In this document: positions 34,950 through 44,586 of the stretch, one piece after another
How positions within the stretch are numbered: position 1 is the stretch's first letter
Layout: each line of letters starts with the position of its first letter
Source of the DNA: Roseiarcus sp963775575
Lineage (GTDB): Bacteria > Pseudomonadota > Alphaproteobacteria > Rhizobiales > Beijerinckiaceae
Assembly (NCBI GenBank): GCA_963775575.1
Contig: CAVZJG010000002.1
Span: forward strand, 434,001-498,000
DNA: 64,000 nucleotides
Direction of reading: 5' to 3'
Translations under genes and position numbers: made by a program
Notes under the pieces: generated by a model
Database searches by the model: none
What the model saw: only the letters and a program-made list of their open reading frames with translations
Told to the model about the DNA's origin: nothing

Positions 34950-35714
34950 TCACACGACGCCCCAAACGACGCCCTGGCCCCGGCTCCGCTGCTGGATGAC
35001 GCGCTTGGCGTCCATCATGTCGAATTCCTCGCGGCTGCGAGCGGCGGCCGCTTGAAGGATCGCGTCGGCCTTTTGCGGCGCGATGTCGAGGCAGGCCGTC
35101 GCGGCGTCGAGCCGGACCCTTTCGTTAGGATGATCCATCAACGGAACGAGTTTCGCCAACGCGCCATGCGCCTTCAGCTCCCTCGCGGGGTCCCACACAT
35201 GGGGAAGGATATTGTTGCGAATTTCGAGGTCGGCGGGATCGCCTATGCAATCGAGAAACCGAGTGGCGTAGAGGCGGATCGCGCCATCGACAAATCGCTC
35301 GACCAGTTCATCGTCCGTCAGTCCCGTCAGGTCCGGCCGCTCGGGCGACGTTTCGCGGGCGCGCTGCGTCAAAGCGAGAACCTCGGGCGTCGGCACCCCG
35401 AAGCGCACGCCGGAAAAAGCGGCCCGCGCAAGTTCGGGGGCAAAGGCGTGGAACTGCGTCGATGCGAACGAACGCACGGGATCCTCATTGCTATCATACA
35501 ACGGCCTGACTTCCGCCGCAGCGTTGCGCACCCGAAGCTCGCGTGCGACCGCGCGCAAGTCGTCGCCGGCGGCTTTGATTTCCGGCGATCTCGGCTTGAA
35601 GTTTCGCAAGTCGAGCGACCTTAGGGGAACGCCCATTTGTCGCGCATCGGCGGCGAAGCGTTCGACCAATTGGGCGGTCGTCAAAGAGGAAATCTCCTGA
35701 GAATCTGTAGTCAT
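34950..35714 (-). CDS. Tandem DUF2019-like protein, putative immunity partner of the adjacent nuclease
   Basis: This 254-residue alpha-helical protein looks like two copies of a DUF2019-type unit. The first opens SSLTTAQLVERFAADARQ and runs to VRPLYDSNEDPVRSFAS--FHAFAPELA. The second opens TGLTDDELVERFVDGAIR and runs to LVPLMDHPNERVRLDAATACLDIAPQKADAIL. The repeated landmarks are L-LVERF, PL-D--NE-VR and AP--A. Single-unit DUF2019 proteins of about 110-140 residues occur beside HHIVEQ-type nuclease genes in Rhizobiales. Its ATG overlaps the nuclease stop (ATGA), so the two are co-translated. An immunity or antitoxin role is inference from this context. Confidence 0.7.
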   Translation of the reverse strand: MTTDSQEISSLTTAQLVERFAADARQMGVPLRSLDLRNFKPRSPEIKAAGDDLRAVARELRVRNAAAEVRPLYDSNEDPVRSFASTQFHAFAPELARAAFSGVRFGVPTPEVLALTQRARETSPERPDLTGLTDDELVERFVDGAIRLYATRFLDCIGDPADLEIRNNILPHVWDPARELKAHGALAKLVPLMDHPNERVRLDAATACLDIAPQKADAILQAAAARSREEFDMMDAKRVIQQRSRGQGVVWGVV

Positions 35715-36745
35715 TTCAGCACTCCAGCCCTGCGAAGCGCGTCCAGCCCTGCCTCGCGTTGCGCGTTAAAATCCATAGCGGTAACGACCTCCCTCGTCAG
35801 AGGATAGACCAGGTTATCCAAATACTTGCTGCTATACTCGGCGGTGACCTGTTCATGCTTGAGGCGCGGAACCCAGGCGAGATTGCTCGGGTCATCGAGG
35901 GCCTCCTGGCCGAACTTCAGCAGGAGCTCGACAAGCGACACGCTGTCCTTGGCGACATTGTCCGGGTTTTGTTCGACGATGTGATGCTGTTCGTAACCCA
36001 AGAAATGGTCCTGCGGCTGCGTCTGCAGTTCTTCCAAGGTCTTGGGCGGTTGCAGGCTGGTGTAAAGCTGGTCGGCGACCCGTTGCTGACTCGGAGCAAA
36101 ATCTTCAGCAGGGAATCGGTCTCTTAGCCAGTCTATTACTTCCACAGTCACGGCGAAAGCGAACACGGCGGTGCGGACGTGCGGCTCTAACTCGGCCAGT
36201 TGTATGGCAAGCTCGAGCGCGACTGTTCTTATCGCGACGTTGACAGGCCTTGACGGCCAGCCCGCGCGGGGAGTCTTGCTCGGCTCAGAATCCTTCGGCA
36301 CGGGCGCGAACCAACCACGGTTGGGCGGTGTTCCTGTGCGCGGATGGGCGTCGGAATTCCAATCGCCTTTGAGCAGGCCGCTGCAAATCAATTCACTGGC
36401 GAGCGAGGCGAGCGCCGATCCCCCACACGCTTGTTTAGCGAGTTCCGGCGGATCGGGAAACTGCAATAACAGCGCCGCGATCTGCGCGAGGGCGATGTCG
36501 CCTTTGTCGAGCGCGCGCGCGACGACCTCTATGCCTGCGACCTTGCTCGAAACGTCGACAGCGAGCCCGTAGCGCGCGCTCAACTCGGTGTCGAGATCGG
36601 CAAGCGGGCGAACGCTCCACCTTGCCGATGGTCGCGACGCAGAGCGCGCGAGCAGCGCGACGCCGCCGATAGCGAGCCCGTGCACGCTACAAGCGACGCC
36701 TTCCCCCGTCAGCCGAAATTCGCGCGCCGCCAGCCCGCCGAGCAT
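35711..36745 (-). CDS. Putative HNH-type nuclease (HHIVEQ family), probable toxin
   Basis: The 344-residue protein has an uncharacterised N-terminal half and a C-terminal nuclease-like domain. The landmarks are GYEQHHIVEQNPDNVAKD (about residues 250-267), then DDPSNLAWVPRLKHEQVTAEYSSKY and a closing MDFNAQREAGLDALRRAGVLK. The double His, the Asn and the later K-H-xx-[IV]-xx-Y arrangement is that of HNH/endonuclease VII-superfamily toxins. The closing segment occurs in similar Rhizobiales proteins that end in GVLKP. It has no obvious signal peptide or secretion marker. GGCGGAAG precedes ATG 36745. The four-base overlap with a DUF2019-like gene supports a toxin/immunity pair; nuclease activity is not demonstrated. 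Confidence 0.7.
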   Translation of the reverse strand: MLGGLAAREFRLTGEGVACSVHGLAIGGVALLARSASRPSARWSVRPLADLDTELSARYGLAVDVSSKVAGIEVVARALDKGDIALAQIAALLLQFPDPPELAKQACGGSALASLASELICSGLLKGDWNSDAHPRTGTPPNRGWFAPVPKDSEPSKTPRAGWPSRPVNVAIRTVALELAIQLAELEPHVRTAVFAFAVTVEVIDWLRDRFPAEDFAPSQQRVADQLYTSLQPPKTLEELQTQPQDHFLGYEQHHIVEQNPDNVAKDSVSLVELLLKFGQEALDDPSNLAWVPRLKHEQVTAEYSSKYLDNLVYPLTREVVTAMDFNAQREAGLDALRRAGVLK

Positions 36746-36852
36746 CTTCCGCCTCTGCGCCGTTCTGAGATGAAGCGCAGATTAGAACAAAACAGGAACA
36801 CACGTCAAGGATTTTCACGCGCGACGGTCGAGAATCCTCGGCGAGCGCGCTC

Positions 36853-39255
36853 TCAGTACAGCCCGCCCATCCCATGGCCCACCGCCTTTTCGACGTCGGG
36901 CGACAGGTTCGCCGCGTCCGTGCCTTCTCCGGCCACATAGGCGTCGGGTGGCGAAGTGCCGGGCTTGAACGCCTCCTCGATCGTGCCCGGCCCGCTCGCG
37001 CGCATGCCGGTGTGCACGTCGACCGAAACCAGCTTGATGCCCGGCGGCACACGGAACGGCGTATCGGGCGTGTCCTTGAGCGCCAGCTTCATGAAGTCGC
37101 GAAAGATCGGCGCGGTATAAAGCGCCGCCTGGGCGCTGTCGCCGAGCGAGCGCGGCTTGTCGTAGCCCATGAACACGCCGAACGCGAGGTTCGGGGAAAA
37201 GCCGACGAACCACAGGTCCTTGGCTTCGTTGGTGGTGCCGGTCTTGCCGGCCAAGGTGCGGTGGAGCTCGCTGATCATGAAGCCGGTTCCCCGCTGGATC
37301 ACGCCCTGCATGATCGAGGTGATCTGATAGGCGGTCAGCGGATCGATCACCTGCTCGCGCTTGTCGACGATCTTGGGCTCGTCCTGGTTGTCCCATTTGG
37401 CCGCGTCGCAGCCCTGGCAGATGCGTTCGTCGTGCTTGTAGATCGTGTTGCCCCAGCGATCCTGAATGCGATCGATCAGCGTCGCCTTGATGCGCTTGCC
37501 GCCGTTGTCGAACATCGAATAGGCGGTGACCATGCGCAGCACCGTCGTCTCGCCCGCGCCCAGCGACATCGACAGGTAGAGCGGCAGGTTGTCGTAGATG
37601 CCGAAGCGCTTGGCGTATTCGGCGATCAGCGGCATGCCGATGTCGCGCGCAAGGCGCACCGTCATCTGGTTGATCGAATGCTCGACGCCGTAGCGCAGCG
37701 TATGCGGACCGCCCGACTTTCCCTCGAAATTCTCCGGCTTCCAGATCTCGCCGTTGCCCTGGTCGATCTCGATCGGCTCGTCGAGAAGGATCGAGGACGG
37801 CGTGTAGCCGTTGTCGAGCGCGGCCGCGTAGACCAGCGGTTTGAACGACGAGCCGGGCTGGCGCTGCGCCTGGGTGGCGCGATTGAATTCCGACTGATCG
37901 TAGGAGAAGCCCCCGACCATCGCCAGCACGCGACCGGTGAACGGGTCCATCGCCACGCAGGCACCCGACACTTCGGGGATCTGCCGCAGTCGATACTCGC
38001 CCGCCTTGCCGGCCACCGGCTCGACGTAGACGACGTCGCCGGGCTTGGCGAGCGCCTTCGGCTTTCGGCCGGTCCATTTCATGCCGTCGGCGCTCACCGA
38101 GCCCGTCTCGCGATCGGGCCCCAGCGCGCCGGACTTGTCGCGTTCGGGCTGCAAGCCGATGCGCATCGAGGCGTCAGCGACGTCGAGAACCACCGCCAGG
38201 CGCCAGGGTTTGATGTCGCCGTATTCGGGAATGTCGCCGAGCGGCACACCCCAGTCCTGGCCGAGATCGATCGTTTTGACCGTGCCGTGCCAGCCATGGG
38301 CTTCGTCGTAGCGCACCAGACCGTCGACCAAAGCCTTCCGCGCCATCAGCTGCATCTTCGGGTCGAGCGTGGTGCGCACCGACAGGCCGCCTTCGTAGAG
38401 CTTCTGCTCGCCGTAGCGCTCGGACAATTCGCGCCGCACTTCCTCGGCGAAGAAGCCGGCGGCGATCGAGTTGGGGGTCAGCGCGCGCGGCGTGACGACC
38501 AGCGGCTCGGCGCGCGCGGCCTTCGCCTGATCGGCGGTGATGTAGCCGTCCTCCGCCATGCGGCCGATCACGTAATTGCGGCGCTCGATCGCGCGGTCGT
38601 GGTTGCGGAACGGATTGAGCGCGCTCGGCTCCTTGGGCAGCGCGGCGAGATAGGCGACTTCGGCGATCGACAGTTCGTGCACCGACCTGTCGAAGTAATT
38701 GAGCGCCGCGGCGGCCACGCCGTAATTGCTCAGGCCGAGATAGATTTCGTTGAGATAGAGCTCGAGAATCTTATCCTTGGAATACGCGTTCTCGATGCGC
38801 AGGCTGAGCAGGATTTCGCGGATCTTGCGCTCGAAGGTGCGATCCGATGTCAAAAGGAAATTCTTGGCGACCTGCTGGGTGATCGTCGAAGCGCCCTGCA
38901 CATGCCTCCCGCCTTGCAGAAACACTAGGCCGGCGCGCAGGATGCCCTCGGGGTCGAAGCCGCGGTGGGAATAGAAGTTCTTGTCCTCGGCGGCGATGAA
39001 GGCGTTCTTGACCAGCGGCGGAATGGCCGCCGAGGGCAGATACAGACGCCGCTCGCGCGCATATTCGGCCAGCAGGCTGCCGTCGGCGGCGTGAACCCGC
39101 GTCATCACCGGCGGTTCGTAGTTCTTCAACTGCGAATAGTCGGGCAGGTCCTGCTCGAACTTCCAGATGACAGCGGCCACAACGGCCGCCGCGACGACGA
39201 ACACGATAGCGCCCGTCGCGAATACAAAACCGAGGAAACGGGCGATGCCGCGCAT
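36853..39255 (-). CDS. mrcA: Penicillin-binding protein 1A (bifunctional transglycosylase/transpeptidase)
   Basis: This 800-residue class A PBP has an N-terminal anchor (ARFLGFVFATGAIVFVVAAAVVAAVIW). The glycosyltransferase-51 domain has the catalytic Glu in FIAAEDKNFYSHRGFD and contains STITQQVAKNFLL and ELYLNEIYLG. An OB-like insert follows. The transpeptidase domain carries the SxxK motif SSFK in RQPGSSFKPLVYAAALDNG, SIN in EHSINQM and KTG in LAGKTGTTN. It builds and cross-links peptidoglycan in the periplasm. In the same direction and 225 bp upstream is an amidase gene, a common alphaproteobacterial arrangement. Confidence 0.97.
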   Translation of the reverse strand: MRGIARFLGFVFATGAIVFVVAAAVVAAVIWKFEQDLPDYSQLKNYEPPVMTRVHAADGSLLAEYARERRLYLPSAAIPPLVKNAFIAAEDKNFYSHRGFDPEGILRAGLVFLQGGRHVQGASTITQQVAKNFLLTSDRTFERKIREILLSLRIENAYSKDKILELYLNEIYLGLSNYGVAAAALNYFDRSVHELSIAEVAYLAALPKEPSALNPFRNHDRAIERRNYVIGRMAEDGYITADQAKAARAEPLVVTPRALTPNSIAAGFFAEEVRRELSERYGEQKLYEGGLSVRTTLDPKMQLMARKALVDGLVRYDEAHGWHGTVKTIDLGQDWGVPLGDIPEYGDIKPWRLAVVLDVADASMRIGLQPERDKSGALGPDRETGSVSADGMKWTGRKPKALAKPGDVVYVEPVAGKAGEYRLRQIPEVSGACVAMDPFTGRVLAMVGGFSYDQSEFNRATQAQRQPGSSFKPLVYAAALDNGYTPSSILLDEPIEIDQGNGEIWKPENFEGKSGGPHTLRYGVEHSINQMTVRLARDIGMPLIAEYAKRFGIYDNLPLYLSMSLGAGETTVLRMVTAYSMFDNGGKRIKATLIDRIQDRWGNTIYKHDERICQGCDAAKWDNQDEPKIVDKREQVIDPLTAYQITSIMQGVIQRGTGFMISELHRTLAGKTGTTNEAKDLWFVGFSPNLAFGVFMGYDKPRSLGDSAQAALYTAPIFRDFMKLALKDTPDTPFRVPPGIKLVSVDVHTGMRASGPGTIEEAFKPGTSPPDAYVAGEGTDAANLSPDVEKAVGHGMGGLY

Positions 39256-39480
39256 GTTTCGATCCGAGGCCCTCAGGGGCCCGACGACGATCCGCCGGCG
39301 GATCGGCCCCGAGCGATTCTCGCGCGCTGCTTATCGCACAGCGCGCGCGGTGTCAGGAAAATGCGGCCGTCGACCGACGCCCACGCGTTGATGTCGGTCG
39401 CGACTGCGGCGAAACTATGAAGCCGGCGCGAACTCCGCGCCTCTCGACCCGAGCCGCCGGGCTCGCCCTCGCTGCGCCGT

Positions 39481-40857
39481 TCATGGCGGGCGCGTCCCGG
39501 CGCCTTGCCCGGCGGCCGTGGGATTTTTCGGCGCGGCCGGATCGGCCGCGGTCGATTTGTCCGACGCGGCGACCGCGTCCTCCGCTTTAGGCTCCCCTTG
39601 CGCGCCGGTTCGCGCGGCGGCGAAGAACCGGTCGATGGCGTTCGCCATCGCGCTTGCGGCCTTGGCGCGCCAATCGGGAGAGCTCATCGCCTCGACGTCC
39701 TGCGCGTTGGAGAGATAGCCGAGTTCGACCAGCACGGAAGGAAAATCGGGCGCCTTGAGCACGACGAAGCCGGCCGAGCGCTCGGGATTGCGGTTGAGCC
39801 GCGCCGCGCCCTGCAACTGCTCGACCACCCCGCGTGAAAAGATGTGCGCATAGGCGCGCGTCTCGCGCCGCTTGAGGTCGAGCAGGATGTCGGCGACGCC
39901 GGCCGATTCGGCTTTCTGTTCGACCCCGGCGGCCTTGTCGGCCGCGTTTTCGCGTTCGGCGATGCGCGCGGCCTCCGCGTCGGAGGCGCGCTCCGAACAG
40001 GTGTAGACCGTCGCGCCGGACACTTCCGCGCTCGCCGGGCCGAGCGTGTCGGCGTGGATGGAGACGAACAGCGCCGCGTTCGCCTCGCGCGCGATGCGCA
40101 CCCGATCCTCGAGCGAGACGAATTCGTCGCCATGGCGCGTCAGCACGACCTTGAAGCGGTTCTTCGCCTCGAGCCGGCGCTCGAGTTCGAGCGCATAGTC
40201 GTAGACGAGGGTCTTCTCGATCGCGCCGCCGACGCCGTAGGCGCCGCCGTCGACCCCGCCGTGTCCGGGATCGATCACGATGACCGGTGGGCCGGCGCCG
40301 GAGGACTCCGTCGCGGCCTCTTCGCGCGCCGCCGGCGCGCTTGGAGCGCCCGCCGCCGCCTGACGCGCCGCGGCGGCGAAGGCGCTCGCCTCGCAACGCT
40401 TCAATTCGATGGAGAGGCGCGAGGCCGCCGAACCCGTGGCGATCGGCGCCGTCGCTGCTTTCGCGACGCAAGCGGGCTGCGCAAGATCGATGACGACGCG
40501 CGATTTGCCGGGACCGAACAGGCCGAAGCGAAACGCCTTGACGATCGGGTCGGGGCGCTTCGGCGCCGCGCGTCCGACCGCCGGATCGAGCTGAAAGTTC
40601 ACTTCCGATAGGTCGACGACGATACGATCGGGATCGGCCATCGCGTGGGCGCTCGCCTCGACCGGCCCGGAGAGATCGAAGCTCAGCTTCGCCGTTTGGC
40701 CGTCTTCGGAGAGCCGCGCCGCGACCGCCACCGGCGGCGGCGCGGCGTCCTCGGCGGCGAGAGCCGCGCCCGACAGCAGCGTCAGGGCGATAACCGCCAA
40801 GGCGAAGCGCTGCCTCGCCACGACCCTCGCGCGCGCGTGAGAAACCATCCGAATCAA
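39481..40857 (-). CDS. N-acetylmuramoyl-L-alanine amidase (AmiC-type) with AMIN domain
   Basis: The 458-residue protein has a signal peptide (FALAVIALTLLSGAALA) and an AMIN domain (~45-135, with DPDRIVVDLSEVNFQL), which targets septal or polar peptidoglycan. A low-complexity linker follows. The Amidase_3 domain's zinc ligands are His in VIDPGHGGVDGGAYG, Glu in AIEKTLVYDYAL and His in FVSIHADTL; the catalytic Glu is in SVLVELGYLSN. A proline/alanine-rich tail follows. It cleaves the stem peptide from MurNAc for cell separation. It is co-directional with mrcA. Confidence 0.95.
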   Translation of the reverse strand: MIRMVSHARARVVARQRFALAVIALTLLSGAALAAEDAAPPPVAVAARLSEDGQTAKLSFDLSGPVEASAHAMADPDRIVVDLSEVNFQLDPAVGRAAPKRPDPIVKAFRFGLFGPGKSRVVIDLAQPACVAKAATAPIATGSAASRLSIELKRCEASAFAAAARQAAAGAPSAPAAREEAATESSGAGPPVIVIDPGHGGVDGGAYGVGGAIEKTLVYDYALELERRLEAKNRFKVVLTRHGDEFVSLEDRVRIAREANAALFVSIHADTLGPASAEVSGATVYTCSERASDAEAARIAERENAADKAAGVEQKAESAGVADILLDLKRRETRAYAHIFSRGVVEQLQGAARLNRNPERSAGFVVLKAPDFPSVLVELGYLSNAQDVEAMSSPDWRAKAASAMANAIDRFFAAARTGAQGEPKAEDAVAASDKSTAADPAAPKNPTAAGQGAGTRPP

Positions 40858-41769
40858 TCCCGGCCGCGGCCCGCAGCCCCGTCCGTTCTTAACCCATTGC
40901 GCCGTTCAACGCATAGCGTCGTTGCCGTCAATGCCCGACTCCGCGGCCGCGACGAGGCGCCGCCCGGCGTCCGGCGGGGGCCGTGAGCTTCTTGCCGACG
41001 CGCTCGGCGCGTTCGCGTCCGGCGCGAGAGCGTCTCGTTCCGCGTTGGTCGAGGCGGCCGCACAAGCGCGATCGTCGATCCCGTCCGCAAGGCGGCGCGA
41101 AACGGCATAAGTCATTGGAACCGTTGGATCGTCGGCCAAGGCGCCGCCCGCGCCGCGCTTGAGCCCGCGAGACCCGCAGATGGCCCGGTCGACTGGACGC
41201 AACCGGAAAATCGCTTGCCAACCCCGGTCGTGGCGCCTATGTAGGGCATGTCGCATCCGGGTCGTTTGCGCGCCATCGATCTCGTTCGAGTCGCTTGAAC
41301 CGGCGATTCGCTCACGGGGAGCGAAGGCGCTAAGCGGGCTGACGCGCGGGCGCATGACCGCCCCTTCCGCCGCCTTCCTTGCGCCAGCGATACGCTCCGA
41401 CGCAAGGCGTTTGCGGCCGAAAAGAGGGAATGCGCGTCGCCGGGCGAGAGTCCTGCGAGCGCGGCCGGTGCGAGACGATGGCGCTTTTCTCGAGGGCGCC
41501 CCTCGAATGGCGACGAGGCTAACCTCCGCCGAGTTTCAGGGTCGCGATGTTGGGGTCGCCAGAGAAAAGCCGTTTCGCCGCGTTTCGCATCGCGCGGACG
41601 GGTTTTCGTGTCGGGCGCTCCCGCGTGAATTGCGATCGATGCGGGACCGTGGCCCCGCCTGAATGGCCTCCCATCTCCGTATCCCCCAACATTGGCGCGC
41701 CGCGCCTGGCCTTCGATCGCCCCGCGAGGGCATTGCGGGCCGCCCGGGCGCGCCCCGAAAGAGTTCAAC
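40858..41769. other. Long gene-free leader between the divergent amidase and rne genes
   Basis: In these 912 bases I see no ORF with protein-like character on either strand; the open frames present are arginine/serine-rich frame shadows. Because rne starts at 41770, much of this interval is likely its promoter and 5' untranslated leader. RNase E commonly regulates its own messenger through a long leader. No RNA structure is obvious by eye. Confidence 0.45.
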
Positions 41770-44586
41770 ATGTCCAACAAGATGATTATAGACACCTCCC
41801 ACCCGGAAGAAACCCGGGTGGTGGTGCTAAGAGGTAGCCGAGTCGAGGATTTCGACTTCGAATCCGCAAGCAAGAAGCCGCTGCGCGGCAATATTTATCT
41901 GGCCAAGGTGACGCGCGTGGAGCCCTCGCTTCAGGCGGCGTTCGTCGATTACGGCGGCAATCGCCACGGCTTTCTCGCCTTTTCCGAAATTCACCCCGAC
42001 TATTATCAAATTCCCGTCGCCGATCGGCAGGCGCTGCTGGAAGAGGAAGCGCGCTCGCAGCGCGAAGACGAGGACGAGCCGAACGGCGAGCGCCGCAGCC
42101 GCCGCCATCGGCGTTCGCGCGCGCCCGAATCGGAAATGCGCGCGAGCGAAGACCAACGCGTTTCCGAGCCGGCGCCGCTCGAGCGCGAAGCCGGCGAGAG
42201 CGCGCCCGAATCGGCCGAAGCGCCCGCGGTCGACTTCTCGCCGCGCGACGGAGGCGAACTCGCCCCCGCGACGGAGGCTCTCGCCCCCGCGGAAGCGGAA
42301 GGCGAATTCGTCGCCCCGGATCGCGCCGAGGAAGCCGATCGCGTCGAGCCGGCGCCCGCCGGAGAAGACCAATCGGCCGAGCTCGCCGAAGGCGGAGCGG
42401 GGGAGCGCGACGCCGACCAAGATCGCGCCGCCGACGACGACGAGTCCGAAGTGACGACGCTCGAGGGCGGCTCGGAAGCGTTGGAGGCGCGCGCGCCGCG
42501 TCCGCGCGGCGGCGATGACGAAGGCGAGTCGGTCGAGCACATCGGCGGCGACGCGATGGACGAGACGCCGCGCCGCGCGCCGCGTCTGCGCCGCCAATAC
42601 AAGATCCAGGAAGTCATCAAGCGCCGCCAGGTGTTGCTGGTGCAGGTGGTCAAGGAGGAGCGCGGCAACAAGGGCGCCGCGCTGACGACCTACCTTTCGC
42701 TCGCCGGCCGCTATTCCGTGCTGATGCCCAACACCGCGCGCGGCGGCGGCATTTCGCGCAAGATCACCAACAGCCAGGACCGCAGCCGGTTGAAATCGAT
42801 CGCCGAGGAGCTCGAGGTTCCCGAGGGCATGGGCGTCATCCTGCGCACCGCCGGCGCCGCGCGCACCAAGGCCGAGGTCAAGCGCGACTTCGAATATCTG
42901 CTGCGCATGTGGGAGACCGTGCGCGAGACGACGCTCGCCTCCAGCGCGCCGATGTTGGTTTATGAGGAAGGCTCGTTGATCAAACGCGCCATCCGCGATC
43001 TCTACAGCAAGGAAGTGGACGAGATCGTCGTCGCGGGCGAAGCGGGCTACCGCGAGGCCAAGGACTTCATGCGCCTGTTGATGCCCAGCCACGCCAAGTG
43101 CGTCGTGCCCTACCGCGACACCCAGCCGGTGTTCGCCAAGGCGGGCGTCGAGGCGCAGCTCGACGCGATGTTCTCCAACCAGGTGACGTTGAAGTCGGGC
43201 GGCTACATCGTCATCAACCAGACCGAGGCGCTGGTCGCCATCGACGTCAATTCGGGGCGCTCGACGCGCGAGCACAACATCGAAGACACCGCGCTGCGCA
43301 CCAATCTCGAGGCCGCCGACGAAATCGCGCGCCAGCTTCGCCTGCGCGACCTCGCCGGCCTCATCGTCGTCGATTTCATCGACATGGAGGAGGGGCGCAA
43401 CAATCGCTCGGTCGAGCGGCGCATGAAGGACGCGCTGAAGAACGACCGCGCGCGCATCCAGGTCGGCCGTATCTCGCATTTCGGCCTGTTGGAAATGTCG
43501 CGCCAGCGCATCCGCACCGGCGTGCTCGAAGGTTCGACGGTGGTGTGCCCGCACTGCCTGGGCGCCGGCGTGGTGCGCTCGACCTCCTCGGTGGCGCTGC
43601 ACGTGCTGCGTGTGCTCGAGGACGCGCTGATCAAGAGCGCCGCGCACGACATGGCGGTGCGCGCGCGCACGCCCGTCGCGCTCTACATCCTCAACCAGAA
43701 GCGCGCGCACTTGCACGATCTCGAACGCCGCTTCGGCGTTGCGATCACGGTCGAGGCCGACGATTCGTTGACCGGCTCGAACACGCACGCGATCGAGCGC
43801 GGCGAACCCGCCTTCGGGGCGAAGGCCGAGGAGGCCGCGCGCGAGAGCGAGGTCCGACCCGCCGGTTACGGCGCCGCGCCGGCCGACGTCGAAGAATTCG
43901 CCATCGAGGAAGAGGCCGAAGCCGAAGTGGAAGCCGCCGAAGGCGGCGAAGGCGAAGCGTCGGAAGAGCCAATGGAGGGCGCCGAACCCGCGCGCGGGGA
44001 CGGCGAGGCCGGCGCAGGCGAAGGCGAACAGGGCCGGCGCCGACGCCGACGCCGGCGCCGGCGCGGCGGCGAGCGTCCCGCCGCGGACGGCGTCGTCGCC
44101 GACATGCCGCAACCGACCGACGCGGGGCTCGCGGCGGTCGCCGAGATCGGCGGCGATTTTTCCGCCGCCGCGCCGCCGCGCGCCGAGAGCGAGAGCGGCG
44201 AGGACGAGGACGGCCGCGCGCCCGGCCTGCCCAGCGCCCGCCGGCGGCGCTCGCGCCGCGGACGCCGCGGCGAGCGCGACCGCTTCGCGCCCCCGAGCGC
44301 CGAGAGCGGCGCAGCCGAGCCGAGTCAGTTCGGCGACGCATCGGCGCCGCCTTCCGCCGCCGAGCCGGAAGCCGCGACGCCGAGCGAGCCGAGGAGATCC
44401 GTCGCCGTCGAACCGGAAACGCCGTACGCCGCCGCGCCCGAGGCGGTCGCCGCCGGGGGCCATGCAGCGCCGGCGGCGTCCTCGTCGCAGGAAGCCGAGC
44501 CTGCCCAGACGGCCGCCGACGACCCCTCGCGCCCGCGCCGCTCCGGCTGGTGGCAGCGAGCGCGCGCGACGCTGGTGGGGGAATAA
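41770..44586 (+). CDS. rne: Ribonuclease E
   Basis: The 938-residue endoribonuclease organises the RNA degradosome. It starts MSNKMIIDTSHPEETRVVVL. The S1 domain (PLRGNIYLAKVTRVEPSLQAAFVDYGGNRHGFL) is interrupted by a ~180-residue acidic insert, a known alphaproteobacterial feature, before resuming at YKIQEVIKRRQVLLVQVVKE. The catalytic DNase I-like region has the metal-binding aspartates in VAIDVNSGRST and VVDFIDMEEG. The Zn-link is CPHCLGAG. The C-terminal ~250 residues are disordered, with alternating acidic and arginine-rich blocks (RRRRRRRRG), which recruit RNA and partners. An ATG upstream at 41692 gives an implausible leader. Confidence 0.97.
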   Translation: MSNKMIIDTSHPEETRVVVLRGSRVEDFDFESASKKPLRGNIYLAKVTRVEPSLQAAFVDYGGNRHGFLAFSEIHPDYYQIPVADRQALLEEEARSQREDEDEPNGERRSRRHRRSRAPESEMRASEDQRVSEPAPLEREAGESAPESAEAPAVDFSPRDGGELAPATEALAPAEAEGEFVAPDRAEEADRVEPAPAGEDQSAELAEGGAGERDADQDRAADDDESEVTTLEGGSEALEARAPRPRGGDDEGESVEHIGGDAMDETPRRAPRLRRQYKIQEVIKRRQVLLVQVVKEERGNKGAALTTYLSLAGRYSVLMPNTARGGGISRKITNSQDRSRLKSIAEELEVPEGMGVILRTAGAARTKAEVKRDFEYLLRMWETVRETTLASSAPMLVYEEGSLIKRAIRDLYSKEVDEIVVAGEAGYREAKDFMRLLMPSHAKCVVPYRDTQPVFAKAGVEAQLDAMFSNQVTLKSGGYIVINQTEALVAIDVNSGRSTREHNIEDTALRTNLEAADEIARQLRLRDLAGLIVVDFIDMEEGRNNRSVERRMKDALKNDRARIQVGRISHFGLLEMSRQRIRTGVLEGSTVVCPHCLGAGVVRSTSSVALHVLRVLEDALIKSAAHDMAVRARTPVALYILNQKRAHLHDLERRFGVAITVEADDSLTGSNTHAIERGEPAFGAKAEEAARESEVRPAGYGAAPADVEEFAIEEEAEAEVEAAEGGEGEASEEPMEGAEPARGDGEAGAGEGEQGRRRRRRRRRRGGERPAADGVVADMPQPTDAGLAAVAEIGGDFSAAAPPRAESESGEDEDGRAPGLPSARRRRSRRGRRGERDRFAPPSAESGAAEPSQFGDASAPPSAAEPEAATPSEPRRSVAVEPETPYAAAPEAVAAGGHAAPAASSSQEAEPAQTAADDPSRPRRSGWWQRARATLVGE

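Noticed and set aside
36874..38928. 684-codon open frame antisense to the PBP1A gene
   Set aside because: It mirrors the mrcA reading frame in GC-rich DNA; the product is arginine/histidine/aspartate-rich without any motif, while the opposite strand encodes a complete PBP1A.
41827..44463. 878-codon open frame antisense to rne
   Set aside because: A composition artefact of the GC-rich, acidic/arginine-rich rne coding sequence; no domain is visible and RNase E motifs are complete on the plus strand.
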